From NCBI GenBank assembly GCA_963693315.1, contig OY856186.1, positions 380,263,678-380,327,677 on the forward strand: a stretch of 64,000 nt of DNA. The letters run 5' to 3'. Of this stretch, positions 12,640-24,689 are shown in pieces. Position 1 is the first letter of the stretch, and each line of letters begins with the position of its first letter. This DNA comes from Diogma glabrata (lineage: Eukaryota > Arthropoda > Insecta > Diptera > Cylindrotomidae). The notes beneath the pieces are model-generated. The model had not been told where the DNA came from, did no database searches, and worked only from the letters and a program-made list of their open reading frames with translations. The position numbers were made by a program, and so were the translations under genes.

Positions 12640-14980
12640 ATATATGCTTTAGAATAGAAAAATTTAAATTATTTCCTTAATTACCTGAGTTTAATTGCTC
12701 ACAAAAATCTTAAAAAAAAAATATTGCGACGCTGATACATAGGCTGACCTGAGAGCACTCTAATGTTTACAGTAAATACAAACATTATTCATTCTAGTTA
12801 TGCCATCCATAGCCACAAATCTCTTATTACTAATTTTTCATCTTCTTTTGTTAATATGTTTGTCTAAAATCTAAGGATTTTTGGAATAGGAGGTTTGGTG
12901 GAAATAGGAAGCTTGGGTTATGAAAGGGTTTCTTTATCAAATACATATTAATATGTTGTACAGTGGTAAGGACACCACGTCTAGTTTGGGTTAAAACTTA
13001 AGCATACAAAATTTCAATATAACAGGCGGTTTGAATTTTTTATTGTTTTTAATCTTAGCTTAAGTAACACCGATTCCATGTTTTGATACTCATCCGTATA
13101 AACAAACTGATATTCCAATTTCACTCAGCCTGCACGCCATATGGTATCCAATTCAAATAAGTGTTACTACAAAATAAATGTTTTGTAAAATAGAAACGCT
13201 ATTACAGTTTCTTTAATTTATCCAACGACAAATAAATTATTATTCAAATTTATTTCTTCTTATTGTTTTTACCTCTCTCATAACATTAAATTAAAGAAAA
13301 ATACTCTAAATGGTTCCAACATTACGGTTACCTATTATGCTCGTAACCAAACAAAATTCTAAAATGATTATAAATTAGGATAGTTTTTGTTCCTTTACCA
13401 GACACTATACAAATGGTTTTTTTGTTATTATCAACGAATTTGTTATTTTGTAGATTTTCTATTTCCATGTAGTTTTATTTTTTTTTTGGACGTCGCGTAA
13501 CAACAGTAAAAAGTGTATGCCATTTTTAAATTTGAATAGCTACAAAATTGCTATAGAGGATGAAAAGTAATTTGTTTTATATTGACATGCATTTTGCTTT
13601 GATTAAAAATCTATAAAATTGATTTTACCATAGTACATTCGCAACCAAATGACAACCCATGAATGATTGGGACTGGTAAGAATACAAAAAATCGCCAACA
13701 AATTTAAGCTACGTAAAAGAGGCATCTCCACTTGACAGACAGTAAATTAATCTCCTCAAAAATTAAAGAGCTCATGTACTTCATTAGGAATGGCAACATG
13801 TTTCACAAACCTAAAACTGTGTAGCCATAGTTATTATGTCAGAAAGTAAAATGATTGACGTTTCTCTTGCGAAAATATTTATTGCACGCAAAAATCTGAT
13901 TGTTACACAGCAAAATATTTATCAACAAAATTTAAATCTATACCAAAGTAAGCCATCTTTATCCTTATATTTTTATTAAATTTTATAACTAGCCGTGGTT
14001 TCCAATTCATGCTAAATTATATTAAATTAGTCTTAATAAAATTAGTCAACTTTTTATTTAGCAACAAATTGGAATCTAGTATTAGTAATAATTTTGAGTA
14101 CAAAACTTAGAATGAAGATGGCGGGCTTAGTTAAAATTTAAATTTTTAAAATTTTTTAAATAAATTACATAGTCAACAATATAAAAATAACTAGTACGAA
14201 TTGATTTTCCAAACACGAGTCTGATTTTGAAAAACGCGTTCGCGCTAGGTAAACAATATGCTTTTGTTTTATAATTAACTCTCTATGAACTAATTGTTGT
14301 ATTGAAATTGATTAAAATTCTGTATTAAAAAATGTGTATGATAAATTAAAAGAGAATCGGGTTTTGCAATGCAGCTTTAAATATGAGAACTAGAACATGT
14401 TACAAACCCCTTGCACAGATAAAAAAAAATTTCCAGATAAAAAATTTTAAGCAACATAAATATTATCAACAAACTACAATTTTTTAGAAACAACTAAAGC
14501 AAAAAAAAATCCAGAAATGTTAGTTCCTGAAAAGATGAGGACATAATTTGTTTTGTCTGTAATAGTTTTTGCAATAGTTTCGACTTTCTATCTGTTTTGC
14601 GCGTTGTATTGTTTTGTGTCAGATGACTAATGATGATTCAAAACGTAAAATGAAGTGAAAATTAACAATTTTCATTTTATTTTCGTTTGTTCATTGTTGG
14701 TCAGATGGTTGGTTTCACATATATAACCTTAGAGGAAATTTGTGGTTTGTTGAAGTGTTTATTACTGAATAAATGTTTGTTCGGTTTTGATTTGTGAATC
14801 GAGTGAATTGTGATTACATTGTTGGAAATAATTTTATTTTTTTTTGTAAAATTCGATTGGAATTTTTATTATTGTTGCATTCAAATGGTATAAAATGCTG
14901 GAAGATAAAAATTAACTGTGAACATATTATGAATGAGAATTGTAAATATATTAATGTTATTCAACTCAATTAAACTTTTA
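12640..14980. other. No supported gene
   Basis: Long AT-rich stretch on both strands with frequent stops. No domain, RNA gene or clear repeat boundary was recognised. Confidence 0.5.
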
Positions 14981-14981
14981 C

Positions 14982-17043
14982 CTATTTTTTCAAAATTGTT
15001 TTGAATAGGTGAGCTTTCTTATCGAGGTTGAAAAATCTTCTTTTAGCAATGTGTAATAAGTTTCCTAGAACGGCACGAGGATTTTTGAACGGTAGTTTTA
15101 CAATGTACTCACCGTTTTCGTCTCGTATCGTGCCACTCTTAAAATATTCCTCACATGTGCTTTCCTCTTGAGATAAGGATTTAATGGTAAGTATTTCTTC
15201 CATTTCCCAAAATCTTCTAAGTGTGTGGTCTATGTCTATATGATAACTTAGACTAATGGTTTCTACATTATTTTCTTCGTTTTTGGCCTCGCCTGATATG
15301 ATCCATCCGAATATGGAATTTTGAGCTATCAACCGGTCACTAAATTGAGTTATACATCCTTCTCTCAATATACTGAAAAATTTATCTGCACCGATAATGA
15401 TGTCAATCGTTTGAGGCTCAGAAAAGTGTGGATCAGCCAGTGGTAAGTTTTGAATGGTTGATATATCGGTCGAATTTATTTTGCGAGATGGTAAGTACCC
15501 TGTTAATTTTTTTAATATTAAAACTTCTAGGTTTATTCTTTGAGAGTCTGAATAAATCGATACAGCATCTATTGACAACTTGCCTCTCGTTACTACTTGT
15601 CCACAAGTAATACCCTTTATTATTATTTTGGCTTGAGTACGTGGTAATCGAAGCCTTTGTGCGCATGATTCGGAAATGAATGAAACTTGTGCGCCTGAGT
15701 CTAACAACACTCGACATCTTTGAAAGTTGTTTGCTACATCTAAAACTTTAATTACAGCAGTAGGTAAAATTGATGTAAACGTTTTGATGGATTTGATATG
15801 GCAAATTCTTTTTGTTTCAACAAATTGTTCACTCGCTGCAGAAATACTAGGTGATGGTTCGTTAAAAGTTTCATCCTTTTGTGAAGGTGCCAATTTATTT
15901 TCTAGGTGGAGAGAAGTATGATGTTTAGCCTTACATATGCTACATCTATATCGGGATCGACAGTTTTGCGATAGATGATTTTGATAGAGACATATGAAAC
16001 ACAATTTATTATCAGCCACAAAACCTCTTCTTTCATGTGTAGACAGCTTCATGAATTTATCGCAATTCCTTAAATAATGTCCACTACTACATTTCGGACA
16101 GCATACAATATTGGTTGCCGTATGCATTAGTTTTGAGTATGACGTTGAGCGGGACGTTTTAAAGGTTCGCAGCATTCTAAGGTTTTGCCTTGTTTTTTGA
16201 CAAACTCAAAAAATTGTTCAATTTTTGGTGAATCTATCCCATAACTGTGCTGAGCCCATGCTTGTTTGATGTTTGCTTCTAATTTACTGACAAGGGTATA
16301 TATATTAACCATGGGTCTCTTGATTGGTATTCTTCTCCTAATACCTTTATCCCTCTCAACTTTTCGTCAGAAACATCATGCATATAGTGCAGTGATTTTG
16401 CAGAAACTTGAGTTATTGTTGGCTGTTGGCTGAGATGCTTCTTCATATCATACCGGTTAATGATCATTTGCCAAGCTTCTTCGTAGTTAGCGTCGGTTAT
16501 TGCAACGTGACGTATCAATGCATATGCTTCTCCTTTTAGTAAACCTTTGAGGTATTGCAGTTTATGTACCTTCGACATCTTTGTATTGCTGTGGATTGAC
16601 GCTTCAAATAGATCTCAAAACGAGGAGAACTCAGAATACATTCCGCTAAAGAACGGTATGTTCACTCGTGGTAATCGAACATCATTTTCGATGTTGTTGT
16701 TCATATTGCTTACCTCTTGCAGAAATGATCGTTGGTTTACCATCAATTCACTAAGGCTTGAGTCAAGCTCTGGTGGATGTAGAGATGAAGGGCTCATACT
16801 CAGCTTTGCTGTGATCAACTTGCTTTTTATTTTGAAAAATTATGTTTCGAGTTGATCTTGCAATGCAATTGTGTCTGGTGTATCACTATATGTCTTGGCT
16901 TGATAGTCATTCCATTCATCTTTCAATAGTGATATATTCGCCTTTATGGTTTCCAAAGGTTCATCTGAGAGATTTTTTGCTGAGTAAGCTTTAAGTGGTT
17001 TTACTCTATTAAGTACTCTCGTAAGTGCACGTGTGTCAGCCAT
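14982..17043 (-). pseudogene. BEL/Pao retrotransposon gag-protease, frameshifted and truncated
   Basis: Gag begins at an ATG at 17043 (MADTRALTRVLNRVKPLK). Pieces at 16818-16615, 16578-16279 (QYLKGLLKGEAYALI, typical of BEL/Pao DUF1759 gag) and 16312-16127 lie in different frames. The longest piece, 16175-14982, contains CCHC-type knuckles (CPKCSSGHYLRNC, CFICLYQNHLSQNC and a third Cys/His group) and then a retropepsin with LLDSGAQVSFISE and GWIISGEA (DUF1758 type). The C-terminal part matches the region leading into RT (RRFWEMEEI, then LP.KNPRAVLGN). RT, RNase H and integrase are absent past 14982, so the copy is 3'-truncated. Several frameshifts make it non-functional. Confidence 0.85.
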
Positions 17044-18240
17044 TTTACTATATACAACTTTTCTAAATTTATGTTCACTTATTATATTATTTATATCACT
17101 AAAATTGTTTTAAACACTATTAAATTAAATTCACTAATATCGCACTAATTCACTAATTTTATTTATGTTTATATATATTTCAGAATAATGTCAAAGAACA
17201 CAATCGCCAAAAAATTGATCTAATGCTATCGCAGAGTGCAGTAGAATCACAAATAATTATAATATTAATATCGTGGCGTAAAATTTATAATATATCACAA
17301 ATATATCGCGTGTTTCACAAATGGCGTATATTTATCAATATTCGCAAGATTAATTTTGATATTTACCACTGATATCCGGCTCGAAGGTCCATGAAAAATT
17401 TGCATTATAATTAATTTATTTTTTGTAGCACAATAAAATTCACATTAAATTGTTTTTAATAATAAAAGAGTTTTTGACCATCAATATTTATTATAAAATA
17501 AAATATATATTCTTAAAATAATGTTTATGATGTTTATTTATAAATTTTCCTTTTATTCACAATATTTTTTATTTATAATTCGCAAAAAAATAATTATTAA
17601 ATTATATTAATAAATATGCACCTGGTGTTAAAATAACGCTCGCTAATAAATTTTGTTGAAAATCTTCCGGCAATCGCAAAAATAGAAGTGATTTGCATAT
17701 TTGATATTGCTCATAACATATCCTATAATTCGTTTTGTTTGGGAGCATTTATCCTTTAACACCAGATGGCAGCAAATTTACAAAATAAATTGAATACTGA
17801 ATGCAGTCATTATTTAATAACAATAATCACATTGAATGCATTCATTTAAATGTTAATTAAGTGTTAATTCATTGTGAATTGTCAAAGTTTTGACATAATT
17901 TAAACTAAAAGGTAAACAAACAAAAATATGTAGCAAATAATTTTAAATTAAATTATATTATAATTAAATATTTTCTTTTCAGGAACTTCAGTTTGTTCAA
18001 GCTTGAACACCGCCTGGCATATTTGTCTTTATTATAAAAGAAACTTAAGTCTTTTCGGTTTTTATTGCTCACTTCTACGATTAATTCTAGAGTATTATTA
18101 TATTTTAAAAAAAAAATGTATCTGTATGTAGTAGCTGTATTCACAATTGTTACTGTTTTATTGGATTATGAAATATAATTCCTTACTGCAATCTTCCGCT
18201 GGCAAATTATTAACTTTCATAATTTTATCCCATCGTATTT
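17044..18240. other. No supported gene; possible BEL leader/LTR
   Basis: Very AT-rich sequence upstream of the BEL gag on the minus strand, where its leader and 5' LTR would lie. CACCTGGTGTTA at about 17621 and CACCAGATGGCAGCA near 17760 are the only notable words. LTR borders could not be established. A 63-aa frame at 18144-17953 has no recognisable domain. Confidence 0.4.
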
Positions 18241-18241
18241 G

Positions 18242-19551
18242 TTAAGCAAAAGACTGTGACAATAATTTATTCAGTATAGACTTGGCAAATCCATTCACCT
18301 CTTTCTTCGCATCTCCCTTTGAGGCATTCTGGGTGTATGCGTAAGCCTGAAGATCAGAACAAGTGAAATGGTAGAATGGGCTATGATATAGAATATCAAG
18401 GTTAATTCAGACAGGTTGGACAAGATACACAAAAATTAAAAGAATAAAATGTTGCATTAACAAGAAGATATCTTACCATATTTTCTTTGAAATTATTTTT
18501 CTGTGATTGTAGTTCTAGCTCATCCGATTTTGATTTAGAATCAATATTTGTAGTAGCAGTAAATGTTAATGAAGCTGGCGACTTCTTGCAAAACTCGCTT
18601 ATCATTTTCATCATGATTTCGTTTTGGGCCGAAATCTTTTCCAAATTTGGCTGGATTTGGTCAACTTTTAAGGCTACCAATTCTGAATTTAATTGATTTA
18701 GTTCGGTCAAATCTTGCAATGCTTTTTGAAATGAACCGTATTGAATACATACAACACTGCCGATTGACTGCTCAGTCATTATTTCATTTTCATTTGAGTT
18801 ACCCGTGACCGTGCAAGATGATGGTGTTTCCACTTCGCAATCATTACAATTTAATTGAATCTCGATAGTTTCCAAATAATTATTTAATGTTACTAAAGAG
18901 TCGTTCTCCCCTAACTGATCAAATAAATTGTTATAATCGTTAGAGATTATGGCGGAACTGAAATTCTTTTTTTCTGGTTTTTGATGATTTTGATATTCTT
19001 CTGTATCGGATGTTGTGTAGCTAAGTCGAAGACTACACTCGATATTAGCAGCTTTGATAGAGTGTTGTACGAAAAAAAAGATATTAATTAATATATTAAT
19101 TATATAATGACACAATATCATCAATCTACATATATTTTCAGTTTTAAAAAAATAAATTATTATACATACCAATATTGTATTTTAGTACTCGACAAGCGTG
19201 TTTCACCCAGTCACCCTTCGTTATGCCGCAGTTCTTTAATTCATAAAACCAATTTTTGGAACTTGGACAAAAACATTGCTTTCCATCTTCCGTTAACCAT
19301 GCATTAACCCTTCCTTATCACTTCAATTACCACGTAATTATTAATATCAGTACTATTATATGGCTTAATAAAATTAATTAAGTCTAATTTTTGAGGTATA
19401 ATTTTCAATTCACAATCAAATGATTCCTTTGATAGATCACAAACATCATTTTCACTTATTTCAGTAATCTCAGAACTAGAAAAGTTTTCATTATTTGATG
19501 TATGTAAAACATCATAATCTTCACTTATGTCTGGTAGGCTAGGTAAGTAAA
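18242..19551 (-). CDS. Spliced gene of unknown function (at least three exons)
   Basis: Minus-strand exons that join in frame. Exon A (about 19551 or 19530 to 19170) encodes an acidic segment and then CFCPSSKNWFYELKNCG and GDWVKHACRVLKYNI; it ends ATTG/GTATGT. The intron is 19169-19052 (118 nt, ..CAAAG). Exon B (19051-18477) reads AANIECSLRLSYTTSDTEE, then acidic sequence and a probable coiled coil (ALQDLTELNQLNSELVALK); it ends AATATG/GTAAGA. The intron is 18476-18347 (130 nt, ..TTCAG). Exon C (18346-18242) reads AYAYTQNASKGDAKKEVNGF and ends ..LLSQSFA stop. The W..H..CRVL..N.A....SYTTSD layout resembles the N-terminal module of DUF4806-type insect proteins; this is inference. One extra base near 19309 is needed to join the first half of exon A (..NNYVVIEVIRKG) to the second, so it is frameshifted, mis-sequenced or split by another junction. 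No start ATG found. Confidence 0.55.
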
Positions 19552-19764
19552 CTGCAAGCTGCACGTGTATTTGATGTTTTACTATTTTTATTTTTAATAT
19601 TATGTTTCTTAATTTTTCCTAATTTATTTTTTTCAATTTATATTTTATTTATTCAGGATTTTGTGAGCATTAAACTCAAGTAACTATGGAATTAATTTGA
19701 GTTTTTCCAGCTCAAAGGTATAGTTGGAAATATCTCAGAAAAAAACTCAGTTTTTCTCTGTTAC

Positions 19765-19868
19765 GTGCTTAGGTTGGGATTCGAACTCGTTACCTCATCA
19801 GTGCCAAACTGACGAGTTCAATTCCTTTGGCAGACACGTTTAACCACTACGCCACTAAGGCGATGATA
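19765..19868 (-). repeat. tRNA-derived SINE (pol III A and B boxes)
   Basis: The minus strand shows A-box-like TGGCGTAGTGG (19854-19844) and B-box-like GAGTTCGAATCCC (19789-19777), about 55 nt apart. It begins GCCTTAG and has CCTAAGC after the B box, reminiscent of an imperfect acceptor stem. The spacing and poor stem make a functional tRNA unlikely. The B-box half recurs in both arms of the palindrome at 50921-51547 and at 12609. Confidence 0.65.
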
Positions 19869-19869
19869 T

Positions 19870-21165
19870 TTCTAAGTTGAAACTTCATCATCAGTTATCT
19901 TACTTAAGTTGAATTTCTCAATCGTCAGGCATAATTTTATATTTTAAAATATTTATTGCTTTATTTCTGCACTTATTATTTTTCATTAAACAATTCATAT
20001 TTAATTTTAGATGCTTCTCTATAAATACACATACAGTTCAAAGCAAAAAGCTTCAATTTTGCGACCGACACCTAGAAGCTACTTATTAGTTAACTGCACA
20101 AAATTGACAATCGTATTTAAGCATTAATTGTCGTAGTTAAGCATGTATTGTCGTATTTAAGCATTAATAAATTTATTTGACTGAGGTCTCATTTAAAACC
20201 ATGATACTGGATCAACAGAAAATCACTTATTTTTAGCACTTAGCTTTTATTAATTAGCACTCTCTTATCCAACCTGACTTAGTCTTTGAGCAATTTAATT
20301 AAAAGTTGGTCTCCCAGTATGATACACCGACAGATATTCAAAGGTGTTTATTTCATTATCCAATTGATAATTAACACCCAGCTCAATGCGTTGAGAAAAA
20401 CCTAAATAGCTACCATAAAAGTAACAACCAAACATTACACCATATATTCAAAACTTTAATTTTATAGCTTTTACAGCTTAAAATACAGAACACCTAAACT
20501 ATAGTTTTTAAGTTTGATTACTTTAACCCTTTTTCGTTGTACAAGCAAATGTTAAATATAATCAATAAATTTTAATATTTGAGATTTGTATACATATATT
20601 CATAAAAAAAAATATTATACAACCGTAAACTGGAAAGACGTGCTTCTATTACCTCAGGTCATCTTTAGGAATAATACACCAATAAAAAAAATTGTTCATT
20701 TTAAATTCTAGCAACACGAACTTTATTTATTTGGAAAAACAAAATATATTACAAAGTTATGTTCACCAAAAAAAATGAAACAGCAAGACCAACATAAAAT
20801 TATATTTTCTTCATCCACAGATTCTCCCAAAGGATATGTTATAAATTTCCAAAAAAGTATAACCAAAACTAAGATCTATCTCTATTGTGCTTTAAAAATG
20901 GGGTTATCTGCAAAATTCTGCCAACAGTTTTAAAATTGAGAGTTTTTGAGAGATCTTATTCATGTTACTAAAACTTATCGAATTTTGTGGTTGTTGAGTT
21001 GATTTGCTTACACAATCAAAGGCAAATAATGTAATATAAATGAATTGAAAAATGATTTTACTTGCGAATATTTTTTGTAACCTATTTCAGTTTCATAATA
21101 CATACTTGGCTCTTCAAAATTGACGATTTTACTTTTTTTTAAGTTTTTTAGTTCTAAAAAACTTT
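19870..21165. other. No supported gene
   Basis: AT-rich sequence. GTATTTAAGCATTAATTGTC-like words repeat three times around 20110-20170. No coding region or RNA gene recognised. Confidence 0.4.
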
Positions 21166-21169
21166 CGAT

Positions 21170-21645
21170 TCATAAAAAATAATAAAAACTAGATTATTGC
21201 ATTATGAGTTTGTCAGAAAAATGTTGTCAAGTGTGTCAAACGAATGATTTTAATTTTTTTTTTACATAATTTTTTGAGAAAAAATGAAATTAATTATTTG
21301 TATGACATGAAATTTTATTATTACTATTGAGAATTATGGCATTATAAGTTTCTCAAGAAATTGTGTCGAAAGAATGATTTTCATTTATTTTTTTTGGAAA
21401 AACAAAAAATATGTTAAATGTAATTGAACATGACGGGATTGGCGTGTGAGACCAAAATCTAGATTATTGCATTATAAGTTTGTCAAAAAAACTTGTCAAG
21501 TGTGTCAAAAGAAAGATTTTTTTACCCAATTTTTGTGAAGAAAAAATAAAATTAATTATTTGTATGACATGAAATTTTATTATTATTATTGAGAATTATG
21601 GCATTATAAGTTTGTCAAGAAAATGTTGTCTCGTGTGTAGCGATT
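21170..21645 (+). repeat. Inverted copy of the TTGTCAAGTGTGTCAAA tandem array
   Basis: Three to four units containing GCATTATAAGTTTGTCA, TTGTCAAGTGTGTCAAA and GAAATTTTATTATTA. These are the reverse complement of the units at 8740-9240, including the flanking words GTGTGAGACCAAAATCTAGA and ATTGGCG.. (compare 9090-9120). It lacks the outer ends of the 8091-9512 element. Confidence 0.65.
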
Positions 21646-23247
21646 ATTTTACGGGCGGCAAAGTAAAAAAATACACTAATGTTTTATATAACCACGGGTT
21701 TTTATTTTAAAGGCGTTAAGTTCAACTTTCATTTACGATAACTAGGATGCATAATATGTTTTACAAATCGTTTGTGCGTAAAGAAATTTATGTTTATTAA
21801 CACGAGTGTAAAAATATCAACACAAAGCAACAAACTCATCATATACCACTTGAGCACCAACATCATAAAAACACATATCCAAATCCTTTTTCTATTAACA
21901 CACTAATTTTTGACAGAACATCAATTTCATCATCACAAAACATTCTTTTATTTATGATTCTTAGACCGAAACAAATCGAACAGACAGATAAATAAAAAAA
22001 GGAAAAAAAGGAAATTGAAAAATGAAAAATGAAAATCAAGTTCCTTTGTTTTCCATTCATTATGGCTTATTGTATATGAAACGATTGAAACATAACACTA
22101 TTATTTTGTCTTACAATTTGTTTCTTTGTCTTACAAATTTCTTTTGCAGATAGAAAACAATTTTTTTTAAATTGAATTGTTTTGTTTAAAAACAAAAGCA
22201 AAGATTATCTCTATTATACGTGAAGATTTCCATTGTCACATGTGAAGACGGTATTCGATTTATTTATTGTTTTTGTTATTGTTTAAGAATAGGAAAATTT
22301 GTTATTCCTTCACAGGATTTGGAAAATCCGTTAATGTCGATTATTGATACGCAGAGACTGTTTAATAGGAATTGTTGAAGAGCTAAAGGAATTACCAGTA
22401 ATTTTTCTAGTACTAATGTTTACGAAGATGCTTTTTGATAGCGGGATTAACGATTTATTCGAATATTTCAGCAAAGAAAAATAAATATAGAGCTTTGCGT
22501 TTGTAATTGATAAAAGCTTATATTATGTTATGTTATTTCTAAACAGACTTAACAGCGCTTGCTCACACTTCCAGCTCTAATTATGTCATATTTAATTACA
22601 TAATAAGAGCCTATCAACCATATAAATATCCATGTATAAATACACAACGTGTAAAAATACATACATAGATACATGATTGGAATAATTTCATATCGCTACT
22701 ATGAATTCACCTTGTCACAGACAAGGTTCGGTTGTAGTGTAGTAGGACGGAAGAGAACAACATGCAAAGAAGCCGCAATACTTAATACAAGTAGAAAGGA
22801 TAAAATAAAATACGCACATGTGTAAAGAGAAAAAAAAATCCATTTATAAACACAAAGGCCTTTAAAAAAAAGAAATACAAAAATCATGCAAAAAAAAAGC
22901 AATAGTCAAAAACAAAAAAGGAAAGTATTTTATTTAGCGTATGGCTCTTGCTGTTACACTTTAAAAAATGAAAATAAAACTTAAAGATAGGTAGATTTTC
23001 CTATGAAGTCCACATAAGACAAAACATGAATTTGATTGCGCGTCATTAGTTAAAAATTAAAAAGTAAAATATTAAAATTATAAAAAGATATCATGCAGAG
23101 AGCACTTGTCGAGTTATCAGTTATCATTTTCGAATAAAGTAACTCTTTTAACTTATATTTACTGTGATGGAAATCGAAGCTTTGAGCATTTTTATTAGCG
23201 TTCTGTAGCATTCTTGTAATAGGCTCATTTCTACCATAATCTGTGCG
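21646..23247. other. No supported gene
   Basis: AT-rich stretch. GGGCGGCAAAG near 21654 and TGTAGCGATT at 21638 loosely resemble words at 35748-35776. No convincing coding region on either strand. Confidence 0.35.
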
Positions 23248-24188
23248 TAGGGCATGGTTAGATTAATCGATTGTTCGATTAATTGATCATTTCGCAAATT
23301 GTTCGATTAATCGAACAAAAAAATTATTAATCGATTAATCTAAATTTACGAAAATGTTGAACGTTTACAAATTTATTTAAAGAACTTTGTACCGAATTGT
23401 GAAAAGGTTTATTGTCTAAAGATGTATTCTCTTTTTCTTACGAATTACTTTTCTAGTTGCTATGAACTAACCACAAAGTACATTAATAACAAAATTTGAT
23501 CCCAATGCAAAAATCTTTACTTTGCCTTAAGTAATATTTTTATTATTAATCCAAACAGTAAATTAAATAATTATTAAATTTGTTGATTTAATAAAAATGT
23601 TTTATTTTTCTAACAACTTTTATAAAAGTTGTTAGAAAAATAAAACATTTTTATTAAATCAACAAATTTAATAATTATTTATTATAATATTTATTATAAT
23701 AAATAATTATTAATAATTATTTATTTATCGAAGCCCACCAAACAGTAAACTATGTTTTGAAGTACATTGAAGTCCATTACTTCCCATTCTGAAGGAAACA
23801 GCTTGTTTCTTACCATTTTCAGTTAGTACAGTATATTTTTAAACACATAATTTTGTAAGGTCTGAAAATTACAATGACAGAGAGGGAGATACAGATCCTA
23901 GGCTAACGCCTAGAGCAACAATTTAACTCTTGACAAAAAAGACTACTTTACGCCCTTAATACATAGATAGCTATTAAATTTTTGTTTATTCTTATGTCAT
24001 TGTAAAAGTTGAACTTTTAAATATGATATACGTATTATTTATATATGTATTTGTTTAAAACAAATTAATAAAAATATTAGAGTTAGTGAAAATTTTATTT
24101 ATTCGATTAATCGACTAATCGGTGTTAAAATTTTCATATTAATCGTTAATCGATATTTAGTCCCAATCGATTAATCGACCATGCCCTA
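23248..24188. mobile_element. Non-autonomous hAT-like element (TAGGGCATGG ends)
   Basis: Terminal inverted repeats TAGGGCATGG at 23248 and CCATGCCCTA ending at 24188, followed inwards by palindromic GATTAATCGAT-type words. It is flanked by TCTGTGCG (23240-23247) and TCTATGCG (24189-24196), an 8-bp target duplication with one mismatch, as expected for hAT elements. It is 941 bp long without a transposase frame. Confidence 0.75.
23564..23681. repeat. Near-perfect hairpin inside the hAT-like element
   Basis: About 59-bp arms centred at 23622/23623 (ACTTTTATAAAAGT at the core) with essentially no spacer. The arms continue through TTTTTATTAAATC/GATTTAATAAAAA and AATTTGTTGATTT/AAATCAACAAATT. Confidence 0.8.
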
Positions 24189-24263
24189 TCTATGCGATGG
24201 AAATCAATTCTGAATAAAGAAACATACCTAGTTGCGCGATAATTAGTATTAATGTTTATGGAT

Positions 24264-24640
24264 TGTAATGAAGAGCTTTCTCAATGGCGAACCAATGAGA
24301 ATAGCATAGCAGGATGCGTACCTAGATTTTTTTAAAGCCGTAACGACTAAGGCTCAGTCACCGTGGATTTGAGATGTTATAAACCTGCTGCTTCAGCACA
24401 AAAGCAGAAAGGTACGCAATTTACGTGAATATTTGGAAGTGGAAAAAAAAATGCAAATGAGAATAGGAGACTCTGGCGACCCCTTTTTACGAAAGAACTG
24501 CGGTCAGCACGTTCAACCCCCACATTCACTCACACACGCTCACACACACACACTCATTCACACACCTAAGTCATAAGAATGAAAAGACAAAAGAAATAAA
24601 TCAGTTTCACTCACCCCATGGTTATATCCTCCCGGTCTCC
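24264..24640 (+). repeat. LTR-like block, primer-like site and CA-rich leader
   Basis: Begins TGTAATGAAGAGC at 24264; TGGCGACCCC lies at 24474-24483 (210 bp later); CA-rich tract at 24520-24570; ACTCACCCCATGG at 24611. This copy shows the whole order without internal insertion. It runs straight into the tandem array below. Confidence 0.65.
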
Positions 24641-24689
24641 AAACTTCAGTTATCTTAGCCCTCCATCAGCACGGTGGTATACAAATACG

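Noticed and set aside
19765..19868. Functional tRNA gene
   Set aside because: A and B boxes exist, but the acceptor stem is out of register and the inter-box distance is long; SINE fits better.
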